Assembly: GCA_030628805.1 (NCBI GenBank)
Contig: DAOVQG010000197.1
Location: forward strand, 1 to 8,974
Origin: JAGMDK01 sp023128695
Lineage (GTDB): Bacteria > Planctomycetota > Phycisphaerae > UBA1845 > Fen-1342
Direction of reading: 5' to 3'
Length of the DNA stretch: 8,974 nt
Part shown: piece after piece, positions 1-6,920 of the stretch
How positions within the stretch are numbered: position 1 is the stretch's first letter
Layout of the letters: every line of letters begins with the position of its first letter
Notes under the pieces: model-generated
Told to the model about the DNA's origin: nothing
Databases searched by the model: none
What the model saw: only the letters and a program-made list of their open reading frames with translations
Made by a program: the position numbers and the translations under genes

Positions 1-110
1 ATCGAGCGAATCGCCGGTGGCTGGAGGCGAACCTCTTCGACCGGCTCCTTGTCGCGGCCGTAACGGGTAAACACATGTGTTACCAGGAGTTAGTGACCGG
101 AGACAACTAG
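1..110 (+). CDS. Possible 3' end of an upstream gene (partial, unidentified)
   Basis: The third forward frame is open from the window edge to a TAG at 108-110. It encodes about 35 residues ending LLVAAVTGKHMCYQELVTGDN (shown from LLVA onward; the earlier part includes RRWLEANLFDRLL). The composition, with leucine/valine runs and few rare residues, looks more protein-like than the other two frames, which stop at 61-63 and 68-70. I do not recognise the family, and such a short open stretch can occur by chance in GC-rich DNA. No terminator is obvious after the stop, although the twin hairpin at 154-205 lies 44 bp downstream. Confidence 0.35.
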   Translation, partial: RANRRWLEANLFDRLLVAAVTGKHMCYQELVTGDN

Positions 111-153
111 AGATTCAGTATGGGTAATTTGGATAAGAGCCTATTCCACAACC

Positions 154-205
154 TGTGGCACAGGCTTCCAGCCTGTGATTTCACCGGCAAGATGCCGGTG
201 CCACA
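154..205. repeat. Twin-hairpin dispersed repeat forming a three-way junction
   Basis: Two perfect 7-bp hairpins lie side by side: CACAGGC (159-165) with GCCTGTG (171-177) around loop TTCCA, and CACCGGC (182-188) with GCCGGTG (194-200) around loop AAGAT. A third stem encloses both: TGTGG (154-158) pairs with CCACA (201-205). Only the four bases ATTT (178-181) between the hairpins are unpaired in the junction. From memory, elements of this kind (CACAGGC/GCCTGTG next to a CACCGGC/GCCGGTG arm) recur many times in planctomycete genomes. An open frame crosses it from 120, but that frame is only an upstream extension of hicB and has no ribosome binding site at 120. Function unknown; a REP- or MITE-like element is the likeliest class. 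Confidence 0.7.
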
Positions 206-219
206 CCCGGTTATGAGAT

Positions 220-270
220 CGACTCCCGCGCCTTACTTGGCGCAGGCGCCCGCACCCAAGCTGGGAGTCG
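220..270. repeat. Nested inverted repeat
   Basis: CGACTCCC (220-227) is the exact reverse complement of GGGAGTCG (263-270). Inside the left half, GCGCC (228-232) pairs with GGCGC (239-243) around a 6-nt loop. The two could form one branched structure directly after the twin hairpin. There is no T-run to suggest a terminator. It is reported as structure only. Confidence 0.45.
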
Positions 271-278
271 GCGTCGAC

Positions 279-411
279 CTCAACAGGTGTCGGGACCGCG
301 TAGGCTGCTTACTCGGTCCCGATACCGTGCTTACTCGGTCCCGATCTCACCGAGATACGGACCGAACCTCACCGAGATCCGGGCTCGACCTCACCGAGGT
401 CCGGACGCGAC
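279..411. repeat. Degenerate 22-bp-period tandem repeat tract
   Basis: The sequence falls into 22-bp blocks. TGCTTACTCGGTCCCGAT occurs identically at 306-323 and 328-345, 22 bp apart. Then come three blocks beginning CTCACCGAG: 346-367, 368-389 and 390-411. They share CTCACCGAGRT-CGG and differ after it. A weaker block of the same length (CTCAACAGGTGTCGGGACC) may start at 279. The two early blocks carry ACTCGGTCCCGAT, which resembles the reverse complement of the ATACGGACCGA core in the later ones, so part of the array may be inverted. The repeat has no spacer-plus-repeat structure, so it is not CRISPR. It lies about 175 bp upstream of the hicBA promoter. The remaining sequence from 472 to 585 shows no gene or clear signal. 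Confidence 0.6.
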
Positions 412-471
412 GCCGCCCCGCCGGGGCCCAGACGCACTGCCTGCGACTGTTGCGGTACGTCCGTGAGGCAC
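405..471 (+). repeat. 67-bp direct repeat, copy 1
   Basis: This segment matches 1102-1168 over 67 bp with four mismatches (at 442, 457, 464 and 467) and no gaps. It contains the GC-rich self-complementary core GCCCCGCCGGGGC (415-427) and the string CAGACGCACTGCC. The hairpin that is perfect in copy 2 (GGTGCGTC/GACGCACC) is broken here. The copy overlaps the end of the 22-bp repeat tract and lies upstream of the hicBA promoter. Confidence 0.85.
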
Positions 472-585
472 GCCACGACTGCGACGTTGGGTGTACAATT
501 CGGGAACCAGAGGTCTTGACCGAGAAGGAAACGCAGGGCGGGTTCCACCGGCCGGCGTGTAAAACCCGACCTGGCAGGTTCGATC

Positions 586-614
586 GTGACGCTGGTGCGC
601 TCGCTTGGTATAAT
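586..614 (+). promoter_or_regulatory. Predicted sigma-70-type promoter of hicBA
   Basis: The -10 box at 609-614 is a perfect TATAAT, preceded by TGG (606-608), which makes an extended -10. A -35-like GTGACG (586-591, four of six consensus bases) lies 17 bp upstream. Transcription would start near 620, giving a very short leader that begins just before the AGGAGG at 624-629. HicBA operons are usually autorepressed by the antitoxin complex. I found no clear operator palindrome here, and this HicB lacks an obvious DNA-binding tail. Confidence 0.7.
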
Positions 615-638
615 GACTCACGCAGGAGGTTAAGCCTC

Positions 639-863
639 ATGGAACGTAGAACGTTTACCGCGTTACTCGAACGCGAAGGCGACGGATATGTCGCCATCTG
701 TCCCGAACTCGACGTGGTCAGCCAGGGTGACACCGTGGAACAGGCTCAAGCCAATCTGTGCGAGGCCGTCGAGCTGTTCCTCGAAACAGCCAGTGACGCG
801 GAGGTCGCCGAACGGTTGCACCCGGAAGTCTATGTAACCCGGATTGAGGTTGCCGGTGGGTAG
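639..863 (+). CDS. hicB: HicB-family antitoxin
   Basis: The 74-residue protein has the HicB/UPF0150 pattern: an N-terminal strand (RTFTALLEREGDGYVAICPE, residues 3-22), then VVSQGDTVEQAQANLCEAVELFLE, the helix that packs on the partial RNase-H-like sheet. In known systems HicB binds and blocks the RNA-cleaving toxin HicA. The ATG at 639 was chosen because AGGAGG (624-629) lies 9 nt upstream and the predicted promoter sits just before it. The frame is open back to 120, but that part crosses repeats and does not look coding. The protein ends soon after the HicB core, with only a short tail (EVAERLHPEVYVTRIEVAGG), and shows no helix-turn-helix or ribbon-helix-helix domain. The antitoxin gene comes first, reversing the classical hicA-hicB order. 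It overlaps hicA by about 8 nt, which suggests translational coupling. Confidence 0.9.
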   Translation: MERRTFTALLEREGDGYVAICPELDVVSQGDTVEQAQANLCEAVELFLETASDAEVAERLHPEVYVTRIEVAGG

Positions 864-1077
864 GCTTCGCACCATGTCGGGGCGTGAGGTGTGCGCGATC
901 CTTGCCGCGCACGGCTTCGAACAGGTGCGCCAACGCGGAAGTCACATCGTGATGCAGATGCGTCTGCCGGACACGACGATCACGGTGCCGGTTCCCGATC
1001 ACGCGGAGCTGCGCCGAGGAACGCTGATGGCCATCATCCGTCAGAGCCGTCTGCCGCGCACGGAATTCGAGGGCTGA
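856..1077 (+). CDS. hicA: HicA-family mRNA interferase toxin
   Basis: This small basic protein has the double-stranded-RNA-binding-like fold of YcfA/HicA toxins. It contains SGREVCAILAAHGF (helix 1), VRQRGSHIVMQ with the conserved glycine-serine-histidine (the histidine is the expected catalytic residue, position 30 from the GTG), then TITVPVPDHAELRRGTL and the final helix AIIRQSRLPRTEF. These match the family end to end. Known HicA proteins cleave mRNA in translation and are held inactive by HicB. I prefer the GTG at 856, which gives VGRLRTMSGREVC: many relatives start with a GRLR-type segment, GAGG lies 6 nt upstream, and the start overlaps the hicB stop. The ATG at 874 (67 residues) is the main alternative. 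All expected core residues are present, so the toxin looks intact. Confidence 0.9.
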   Translation: MGRLRTMSGREVCAILAAHGFEQVRQRGSHIVMQMRLPDTTITVPVPDHAELRRGTLMAIIRQSRLPRTEFEG

Positions 1078-1101
1078 CCCGTGATGAGCGTGGGCCATGC
1101 C

Positions 1102-1168
1102 ACGCGACGCCGCCCCGCCGGGGCCCAGACGCACTGCCCGCGACTGTTGCGGTGCGTCCGCGACGCAC
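1102..1168 (+). repeat. 67-bp direct repeat, copy 2, with perfect hairpin
   Basis: This is the second copy of the repeat at 405-471, starting 24 bp after the hicA stop. Its last part plus one base forms a perfect hairpin: GGTGCGTC (1151-1158) pairs with GACGCACC (1162-1169) around loop CGC. It ends 28 nt before the start codon of the large gene, so it lies in that gene's leader or just upstream of it. Whether it ends hicBA transcription or affects the next gene cannot be told; there is no T-run after the stem. Confidence 0.85.
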
Positions 1169-1196
1169 CCTACAAAGCTGTGGAGGAGAGTACCCG

Positions 1197-4100
1197 ATGA
1201 ACAAGAACAAAAAACGCACTACGTCACGCGGCCTCAATGAAAGTCGCCCCCTCTGTCCCTCTGCCCCTCCTGCCTCTGCTTCTGCCTCTGCCTCTGCCCC
1301 TTCTGCCTCTGCCCCTTTTCTGCCTTCTGCCTTCATCTCAGCGTGTTTTCTGACATCAATCGCCGTTCTTGCCATCGCCGCGTTGCCCGTAGTGCACGCT
1401 CAGCCACGCGACGAAGGGCTGGTGGGCTACTGGAGCTTTGATGAGGGAAGCGGTGATACTGTCCACGATTCCTCCGGACACGGAAATCATGGTGACATCT
1501 ACGGGGCCGAGTGGGCCGAGGGTATCTCTGGCGCCGGGCTGTGGTTCGACGGGACGGAGGACAGCGTTCGGATTCCCAATTCGCCGAGCCTGAATCCCAC
1601 CAGTGTTACCATGGTTGCCTGGTTCAACGGACAAGTTATCGCGGGCACCACCAACTATGCATACCTCATTGAGAAATGGCAATGGATTCCATCATACCCT
1701 AGTGGATACGGCTACCGGATACAAGTACAGGTGGCAGGTCAGAACTCGTTCCAAGGGCTTGTCGGCATCGGAGACGGGACCTATTACGGTACAGGATGGA
1801 CTGCGTTCAGCAGTGACGTGTGGCACTGCGCTGTCGTGACATACGACGATTCAACAGGGATAACCCGGGCGTATTTGGACGGAGACCTTACGGCCGGCAC
1901 GACGATTACCGCGCAGCCGATACCGCCAACAGAAGGCCCGTTATTCATCGATGCATGGTTGCACTTCTGTGGGATCATCGACGAGGTCCGCATCTACAAC
2001 AGAGCAATGAGCGAGGAAGAGATACAGGAACTGTACTCGTTTTACGGCGGCTTCACGAACGCCTTCTCCTGGGCGACGTTCGACGCCGGCGACCATGGCG
2101 TTGGCGATAACCCTGACGGATACATCGGTGGGGCATTCGACGGACGATACGTCTATTTTGCACCTTACTACAATGGGGATACCTTCCACGGCGAAGTGCT
2201 GCGATACGACACCAGCAGTGAGTTTTACGACGCGTCGTCCTGGTACGTGTACGATGCCGGCGAGCATGGCGTGGGCGATGACCCGGATGGGTACCAAGGT
2301 GCTGTGTTTGACGGACGATATGTGTATTTCGCGCCTCATGACAATGGCACCGGAGCACACGCCGAGGTCCTCCGCTACGACACGATGGGCGACTTTGAGG
2401 CTCCGGCTTCTTGGGGTGCGTTCAACGCCGAAGCCAGCCCAGTCTCGGCAAAGGGCGGCTACATTGGTGGCGTGTTCGACGGGCGATACGTTTACTTCGC
2501 GCCGGGCGGTACCGGCGTGCCACACGGGGAGGTACTGCGCTACGATACGGCCAGCGGTTTTTCTGACCCCTTATCGTGGACAACGTACGACGCTGGGGAC
2601 CATGGTGTGGGCAACGATCCTGACGGATATGTGGGGCCCGTTTTCGACGGCCAATACGTCTATTTTGCACCTCACTACAATGGGGAGAGCCGGCACGGCG
2701 AAGTGCTGCGATACGATACAGGCGGCGACTTTCGGCAAGCATCCTCCTGGGGGACGTACGATCCCGGAGAACACGGCGTGGGCGACGACCCCGATGGCTA
2801 CTCCGGCACCGTCTTCGACGGCCGATACGTCTACTTGGCGCCTATGCATAACGGGACCAACTACCACGGGGAAGTGCTGCGCTATGACACCCATGAAGAG
2901 TTCGCGAACGTCGGCTCCTGGAGTGTGTTCGATGCAGGGGAGCAAGGCATAGGCGAGAATCCTGACGGCTACAGCGGTGCCATCTTCGACGGACGATATG
3001 TATGTTTCGTGCCGAGTCATGACGACGATGGCTACCACGGCGAGGTGCTGCGCTACGACACGCTGGGGAACTTCGAGGATATCGCGTCCTGGGCCACCTA
3101 CGACTATGGTGAGCACTGCGGTGGGGGTTGCGATGACCCTGACGGGTACGGCAGTGGCGCGTTCGACGGCCGGTATGTTTACTTCGCCCCATATCGAAAC
3201 GGAGAAAGCACGTGGCATGGCGAAGTGCTGCGGTACGACACGGCCGCGGGCGTGCCGGGTGTTGACGTTTCGGTGAGTGCGGATGACGTTACCCTGACGC
3301 TGATCGATCCTGACGTGGAAGCCGCGATCACCGTTCACAACCTGGGGATCGAAGAGGCCAGCGATGTTGTTGTGGAGGTGTTCAAGCATGTCGGGGCTGC
3401 CGGCTTTGTGTCAGTCGGTACAGACGTGATTGCGTCCATCCAGCCGGCTTCCCATGCGTCCGCGAGCATTACGTTCACACCAGACTTCATCGGCCAGGAG
3501 ATCAAGGTCGTCACCTCGCTTTCCGGGGTGGCCTACGACGGCAACCCGTCCAACAACCAGGTCATCGTGATCTGGAACGGCGGCGGAGACGATCCCATCG
3601 TCCTTGCGGTCGAGGCGGAGCACGATGGCGATGATCAGCCCGACGTCGCCGGGCGCTACATCGCCGACGTGGCGCTGGACAACACGTTCTACGCCACGGT
3701 CCTGGGCGGCGCGTCGCATATCACCGGCGTGAGCTTTCAAATGGACGCCGACCCGCCGGTGGCCGGCATGAAGCAGGCCGACGGGCGCTGGAAGGCGACG
3801 TTCGACATGGGTGGCCTGGAAGGCGGCGTGGCACACACGTTGACCGTCATAGCCACCGACGCCCTGGGCACTCCTTCGGAGCCTGAAGAACTGGCCATCG
3901 ACGTCATCCCGCTCCCATCGTGGGCGGAGGAGTGGAACAGTGGGTTTGACGGCTACTACGCGCTGGCCGGCTTCGTGCCGGTCGAATGGCGCCTGGACCA
4001 GGAGATGCCGCAGGATTGGCTGGTGATCGGCGGGAAGCTGAATCGCTTCCGGGGCGGGCTGTTTACCACCGCCGTGGTCCCGCTGGACGGCCCGGCCCTC

Positions 4101-6863
4101 GACGGGACGATCGACCCGGCGTTGTACGTGTCGGTCCTGGACGGCTTCGCGACGGTCAACTTCACGGTGGACGGGCTCGAAGTGGAAAGCGAGACCCTGG
4201 ACATCAAGGAGACCGTGGACCCCGAGGACGACGCGACGTACGAGGCCGCCGTCAACCTGTACAACCAACTCAGCTACACGCCGGGCTTCGACGAGGAGAC
4301 ACTGGAACTGCTGGGCGTCTATATCGGCTTTGAGAAGGACTTCGAGCACGACCCGATCGAGGTCAACCTGACGCCGACGCCGGTGTTCTTCTCGATCGGC
4401 GGCTGGCCGATGAGCTTCGAGGCGGACATGTCGTTCACGCCGGGTGTGGGGCTGTGCATCACGGTGTACGCCAGCGGCAGCGGGTTCGAGTTTGCCCAGC
4501 CGACGTACGTCGAGCCGCGGCTGAACATCCAGGTGGCGGGGACCATCAACATCATCGACGTGGGCCTGGCGGCCATCGGGGCGAGCATCCAGCCGAACGT
4601 GACGTTCTTCTACAACATTGCGTACGTGCCGCCGCTCTCCTGGGACGGCGACTGGATCATCGAGTTTATCCTGGACATCTGCGCCCGGCTGCGGCTGGGC
4701 TGGTGTCCGTTCTGCGAGCACTACGACCTGGGTTGCCTGACGGTCTTCGAGCATACGTGGTATGAGGAGGACAAGGCAGAAGGCAGATGGCAGAAGGCAG
4801 AAGGGGATCCGCCGGTGGATCCGGAGGGCGTGTTGAACCGTCCGGTGATCGTCGGCGGGCTGGGACGGGGTGAGCGAGTTCTCGTGTACACGTTGGATGA
4901 TCCCTACGGTGCGGGCGCGGAAATCATGGCCCAGGTTGACCCGGGCACCGGCATGTGGGAGCCGGCGGCGCGGGTCACCAACGACGTGTATCCCGACCTC
5001 GACGCGACGCTGGCATACACGCATGACGGCCAGGCCGTGGCGATGTGGACCAAGGTCGAGATGACGGCCGACGAGATCGACGAATATACCACGATGGACG
5101 AGATCATCGGAACGTTCGACCTGTACTGGTCGATCTGGGACGGTGCGGAGTGGTCAGCCGAGGCGGCGCTGACGGATGATGCCTTCGCCGACGGCATGGC
5201 GAAGGTTGCGTTCTCCGACATGACCTCCAACGGCCTGGCGCTGTGGTGCCGCGACGAGGCCAACGACTTTGATGATGTGACCGCCGACGAGGTCGCCTAC
5301 GCGGCCTGGGACGGCGCGAGCTGGTCTGCACCCGTCTACCTGACCGCCGACACGCTCGGCGACCGCCAGATTGCGGTCTGCTACCACGCGGGAACCAGCG
5401 CGGCTCTCGCCGTCTGGACGAAGGAAATCGACCCGGTCGATCATCTCCTGACCGTCTACTACGCCGAGTGGGACGGATCCACGTGGACCGTGCCGACCCC
5501 GGTGCCGGGCGTTTCGGAGGAATGGGTCGCGCAGGTCAACGTGTCGCCGCTGTCCGACGGCCGCGTGCTGGCGGCCTGGGGCGTGCAGGCGGACGACGGC
5601 TGGCAGGTCAAGGTCGCGATCTTCGACGCGACCACCGGCTGGGGCGATATCGAGGTCGTGCAGAGCCAACTGGCACTGGTGGACGGCCTGCAACTGCAAG
5701 TCTCCGCCGATGATGTCGTGCACGTCTTCTGGCACGGCTTCACGCTGGATGATGATCTCTTCGGTGTGTCCAAGGACATCGGCAGCCGCAGCGATACGTG
5801 GGTCGGCCCCACTACGCTGACCAGCGGCGCAGAGATCGAATGGCAACTGACCGGCACGCTGGACGCCACTGGTGAACTCTCACTCGTATACGCCCGCGAA
5901 CAGGGCCGCTCGCGAGAGCCGCTGCCGCCCAACCGAAACGGTCTGCCGGATGAGCTTGGAGGTTCGACCGTCCCCGGCGGCGGCAACTGGACCGTGACGG
6001 ATGACGACCTGACGCTGCTCGGCGAACCCTGGCTGCACGAGACGGTGACGATCGAGGCCGTGTTGACCAACACCGGCACGACCGACAGCGTGCAGACCAC
6101 GGCTCAGTTCTGGCTGGGCGATCCCAACGCCCCGGAGAGCACGCCGATCGGCGATCCAATAGACGTTGCGGGCATCCCGCCGCTGGATTCGATCATCATC
6201 GAGTCGGAGGAGTTCACGTTCGAGCAAGTGGGTTACGTAGATGTGTACCTCGTCGTGACCGCTCCGGTGGCTGAAGTTGATCCGTCCGACAACCAGGCAA
6301 TCTTGGGCATCGACGTGATCAACAACGACACAATCCCGCCGCAGGTGTTACAAACGACGATGACCCCGCTGCGCGACTCCGGCCGGCTTGGCGCCAGGTT
6401 GGCCGTGACCTTCGACGAACCCATGACGCCGCCCACTGTCCAGGACGTGCTGCTGGTTGGCGACACCAGCGGCCAGGCCGTCCCGGATCAGGTCTCCGTG
6501 GACCCGACCGGCGAGGTGATGACGGTGGTGTTCGAGGACTACCTGAGCCAGGACATGTACACATTCACGATTGTGGCCAGCCGCGTGACCGACGAGGCCG
6601 GCAACCCGCTCGACGGGAACGGCGACGGCACCGGCGGCGACGATTACGTCGTGACGTTCAGCCTGCTGCCCGGCGATTTCGACCACGACGGCGACGTGGA
6701 CATCGACGACTTCAACACCTTCGCCGAGTGCCTGGCCGGCCCGGACGTTTTCGACCCGCCGCCGGGCTGTAACCCGGGCGATTTCATCAACGCCGACCTG
6801 GACGGCGACAGCGACGTGGACCTGGTCGACTTCGTGACGTTCCAGGAGTCGTTCACGGGGTAG
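1197..6863 (+). CDS. Giant secreted multidomain protein: LamG, two propeller-like domains, CARDB/Ig-like domains, dockerin-like C-terminus
   Basis: The product is 1888 residues. The ATG at 1197 follows GGAGGAG (1182-1188); upstream codons in this frame cross hicA and are not coding. Residues 48-69 (SACFLTSIAVLAIAALPVVHA-Q) form a signal-peptide core, preceded by an unusually long n-region of Ser/Ala/Pro repeats. Domains by residue: about 73-283, LamG/concanavalin-like lectin fold (GYWSFDEGSGDTVHDSSGHGNHG to IDEVRIYNRAMSEEEI, each quoted in part); about 288-682, seven 57-residue repeats with FDGRYVYFAP and HGEVLRYDT, probably a seven-bladed propeller; 688-793, CARDB-like; 800-907, Ig-like; 908-1190, an unassigned beta-rich region with four cysteines (1162, 1170, 1173, 1180); about 1215-1570, a second repeat set with WDGAEW, WDGASW and WDGSTW; 1595-1710, CARDB-like; 1713-1823, Ig-like (Big_5 type); 1826-1888, two dockerin-like calcium loops. 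No catalytic domain is recognised. The likely role is extracellular or surface binding and scaffolding; substrate unknown. It is convergent with galU, with no clear terminator between them. Confidence 0.88.
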   Translation: MNKNKKRTTSRGLNESRPLCPSAPPASASASASAPSASAPFLPSAFISACFLTSIAVLAIAALPVVHAQPRDEGLVGYWSFDEGSGDTVHDSSGHGNHGDIYGAEWAEGISGAGLWFDGTEDSVRIPNSPSLNPTSVTMVAWFNGQVIAGTTNYAYLIEKWQWIPSYPSGYGYRIQVQVAGQNSFQGLVGIGDGTYYGTGWTAFSSDVWHCAVVTYDDSTGITRAYLDGDLTAGTTITAQPIPPTEGPLFIDAWLHFCGIIDEVRIYNRAMSEEEIQELYSFYGGFTNAFSWATFDAGDHGVGDNPDGYIGGAFDGRYVYFAPYYNGDTFHGEVLRYDTSSEFYDASSWYVYDAGEHGVGDDPDGYQGAVFDGRYVYFAPHDNGTGAHAEVLRYDTMGDFEAPASWGAFNAEASPVSAKGGYIGGVFDGRYVYFAPGGTGVPHGEVLRYDTASGFSDPLSWTTYDAGDHGVGNDPDGYVGPVFDGQYVYFAPHYNGESRHGEVLRYDTGGDFRQASSWGTYDPGEHGVGDDPDGYSGTVFDGRYVYLAPMHNGTNYHGEVLRYDTHEEFANVGSWSVFDAGEQGIGENPDGYSGAIFDGRYVCFVPSHDDDGYHGEVLRYDTLGNFEDIASWATYDYGEHCGGGCDDPDGYGSGAFDGRYVYFAPYRNGESTWHGEVLRYDTAAGVPGVDVSVSADDVTLTLIDPDVEAAITVHNLGIEEASDVVVEVFKHVGAAGFVSVGTDVIASIQPASHASASITFTPDFIGQEIKVVTSLSGVAYDGNPSNNQVIVIWNGGGDDPIVLAVEAEHDGDDQPDVAGRYIADVALDNTFYATVLGGASHITGVSFQMDADPPVAGMKQADGRWKATFDMGGLEGGVAHTLTVIATDALGTPSEPEELAIDVIPLPSWAEEWNSGFDGYYALAGFVPVEWRLDQEMPQDWLVIGGKLNRFRGGLFTTAVVPLDGPALDGTIDPALYVSVLDGFATVNFTVDGLEVESETLDIKETVDPEDDATYEAAVNLYNQLSYTPGFDEETLELLGVYIGFEKDFEHDPIEVNLTPTPVFFSIGGWPMSFEADMSFTPGVGLCITVYASGSGFEFAQPTYVEPRLNIQVAGTINIIDVGLAAIGASIQPNVTFFYNIAYVPPLSWDGDWIIEFILDICARLRLGWCPFCEHYDLGCLTVFEHTWYEEDKAEGRWQKAEGDPPVDPEGVLNRPVIVGGLGRGERVLVYTLDDPYGAGAEIMAQVDPGTGMWEPAARVTNDVYPDLDATLAYTHDGQAVAMWTKVEMTADEIDEYTTMDEIIGTFDLYWSIWDGAEWSAEAALTDDAFADGMAKVAFSDMTSNGLALWCRDEANDFDDVTADEVAYAAWDGASWSAPVYLTADTLGDRQIAVCYHAGTSAALAVWTKEIDPVDHLLTVYYAEWDGSTWTVPTPVPGVSEEWVAQVNVSPLSDGRVLAAWGVQADDGWQVKVAIFDATTGWGDIEVVQSQLALVDGLQLQVSADDVVHVFWHGFTLDDDLFGVSKDIGSRSDTWVGPTTLTSGAEIEWQLTGTLDATGELSLVYAREQGRSREPLPPNRNGLPDELGGSTVPGGGNWTVTDDDLTLLGEPWLHETVTIEAVLTNTGTTDSVQTTAQFWLGDPNAPESTPIGDPIDVAGIPPLDSIIIESEEFTFEQVGYVDVYLVVTAPVAEVDPSDNQAILGIDVINNDTIPPQVLQTTMTPLRDSGRLGARLAVTFDEPMTPPTVQDVLLVGDTSGQAVPDQVSVDPTGEVMTVVFEDYLSQDMYTFTIVASRVTDEAGNPLDGNGDGTGGDDYVVTFSLLPGDFDHDGDVDIDDFNTFAECLAGPDVFDPPPGCNPGDFINADLDGDSDVDLVDFVTFQESFTG
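1253..1334 (+). repeat. CT-rich short tandem repeats inside the signal-peptide n-region
   Basis: A run of 6- and 7-bp units built on TCTGCC and TTCTGCC (for example TTCTGCCTTCTGCCTTC at 1318-1334) encodes residues about 20-46, a low-complexity PSAPPASASASASAPSASAP stretch. It lengthens the n-region far beyond a normal signal peptide. The same heptamer appears in reverse orientation at 4773-4804 within this gene. Similar heptamer repeats are known as scattered tandem repeats in some bacteria, and this looks like such a tract that happens to stay in frame. Confidence 0.75.
2064..3242 (+). repeat. Seven tandem approximately 170-bp coding repeats (propeller-like domain)
   Basis: The motif FDGRYVYFAP or a close variant starts at residues 314, 371, 427, 483, 540, 597 and 656, a spacing of 56-59. 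Each unit then has HGEVLRYDT, a phenylalanine, a serine-tryptophan pair and usually DAGEHGVGDDPDGY. The third unit instead has a shorter linker (AEASPVSAKGGY). The seventh carries an extra CGGGC that could form a disulfide. Seven units of this size fit a seven-bladed beta-propeller; that fold is an inference. At DNA level, units 1 and 4 are much more alike than their neighbours: 2147-2179 and 2654-2686 differ by one base. Confidence 0.85.
4773..4804 (+). repeat. Heptamer tandem repeat (AAGGCAG)4 within the giant gene
   Basis: Four 7-bp units, AAGGCAG, AAGGCAG, ATGGCAG and AAGGCAG, run from 4773 to 4800, with a partial fifth. They encode KAEGRWQKAEG (residues 1193-1203), a charged linker that interrupts the sequence between the cysteine-bearing region and the second propeller-like domain. 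The unit is the reverse complement of the TTCTGCC-type repeat at 1318-1334. It looks like repeat invasion or expansion tolerated at a domain boundary. Confidence 0.8.
6672..6860 (+). other. Dockerin-like C-terminal module of the giant protein
   Basis: Residues 1826-1888 carry two calcium-loop motifs, DFDHDGDVDIDDF and DLDGDSDVDLVDF, each followed by a short helix (NTFAECL, VTFQESF), with a Pro/Cys linker (DPPPGC) between them. Type I dockerins bind cohesins in clostridial cellulosomes. In Planctomycetes this module ends many secreted proteins without cellulosomes being known, so it may serve anchoring or sorting. The calcium-ligand positions (D, D/N, D, D) appear intact in both loops. Confidence 0.8.
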
Positions 6864-6920
6864 TAGGTGGCATAACAGTCCGCCGCTATGGGTTACGCGA
6901 CGTTTTGAAGTCCTGCCTCG

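Noticed and set aside
302..411. Possible CRISPR array
   Set aside because: The 22-bp blocks follow each other directly with no unique spacers, and no cas genes are present.
120..638. Long open frame upstream of and in frame with hicB
   Set aside because: It crosses the twin hairpin, the 22-bp repeats and the 67-bp repeat, has no ribosome binding site at 120, and the promoter plus AGGAGG place the true start at 639.
1153..1176. Promoter-like TTGCGG / TACAAA pair before the giant gene
   Set aside because: The boxes are weak, lie in the dispersed repeat and hairpin, and would start transcription on top of the ribosome binding site.
3411..5024. 537-residue open frame on the minus strand
   Set aside because: It is antisense to the giant gene, rich in Arg/His/Val/Asp as expected from the complement of GC-rich coding DNA, and shows no domain.
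6864..6920. Bidirectional terminator between the giant gene and galU
   Set aside because: No stem longer than about 4 bp with a T-run was found in either direction.
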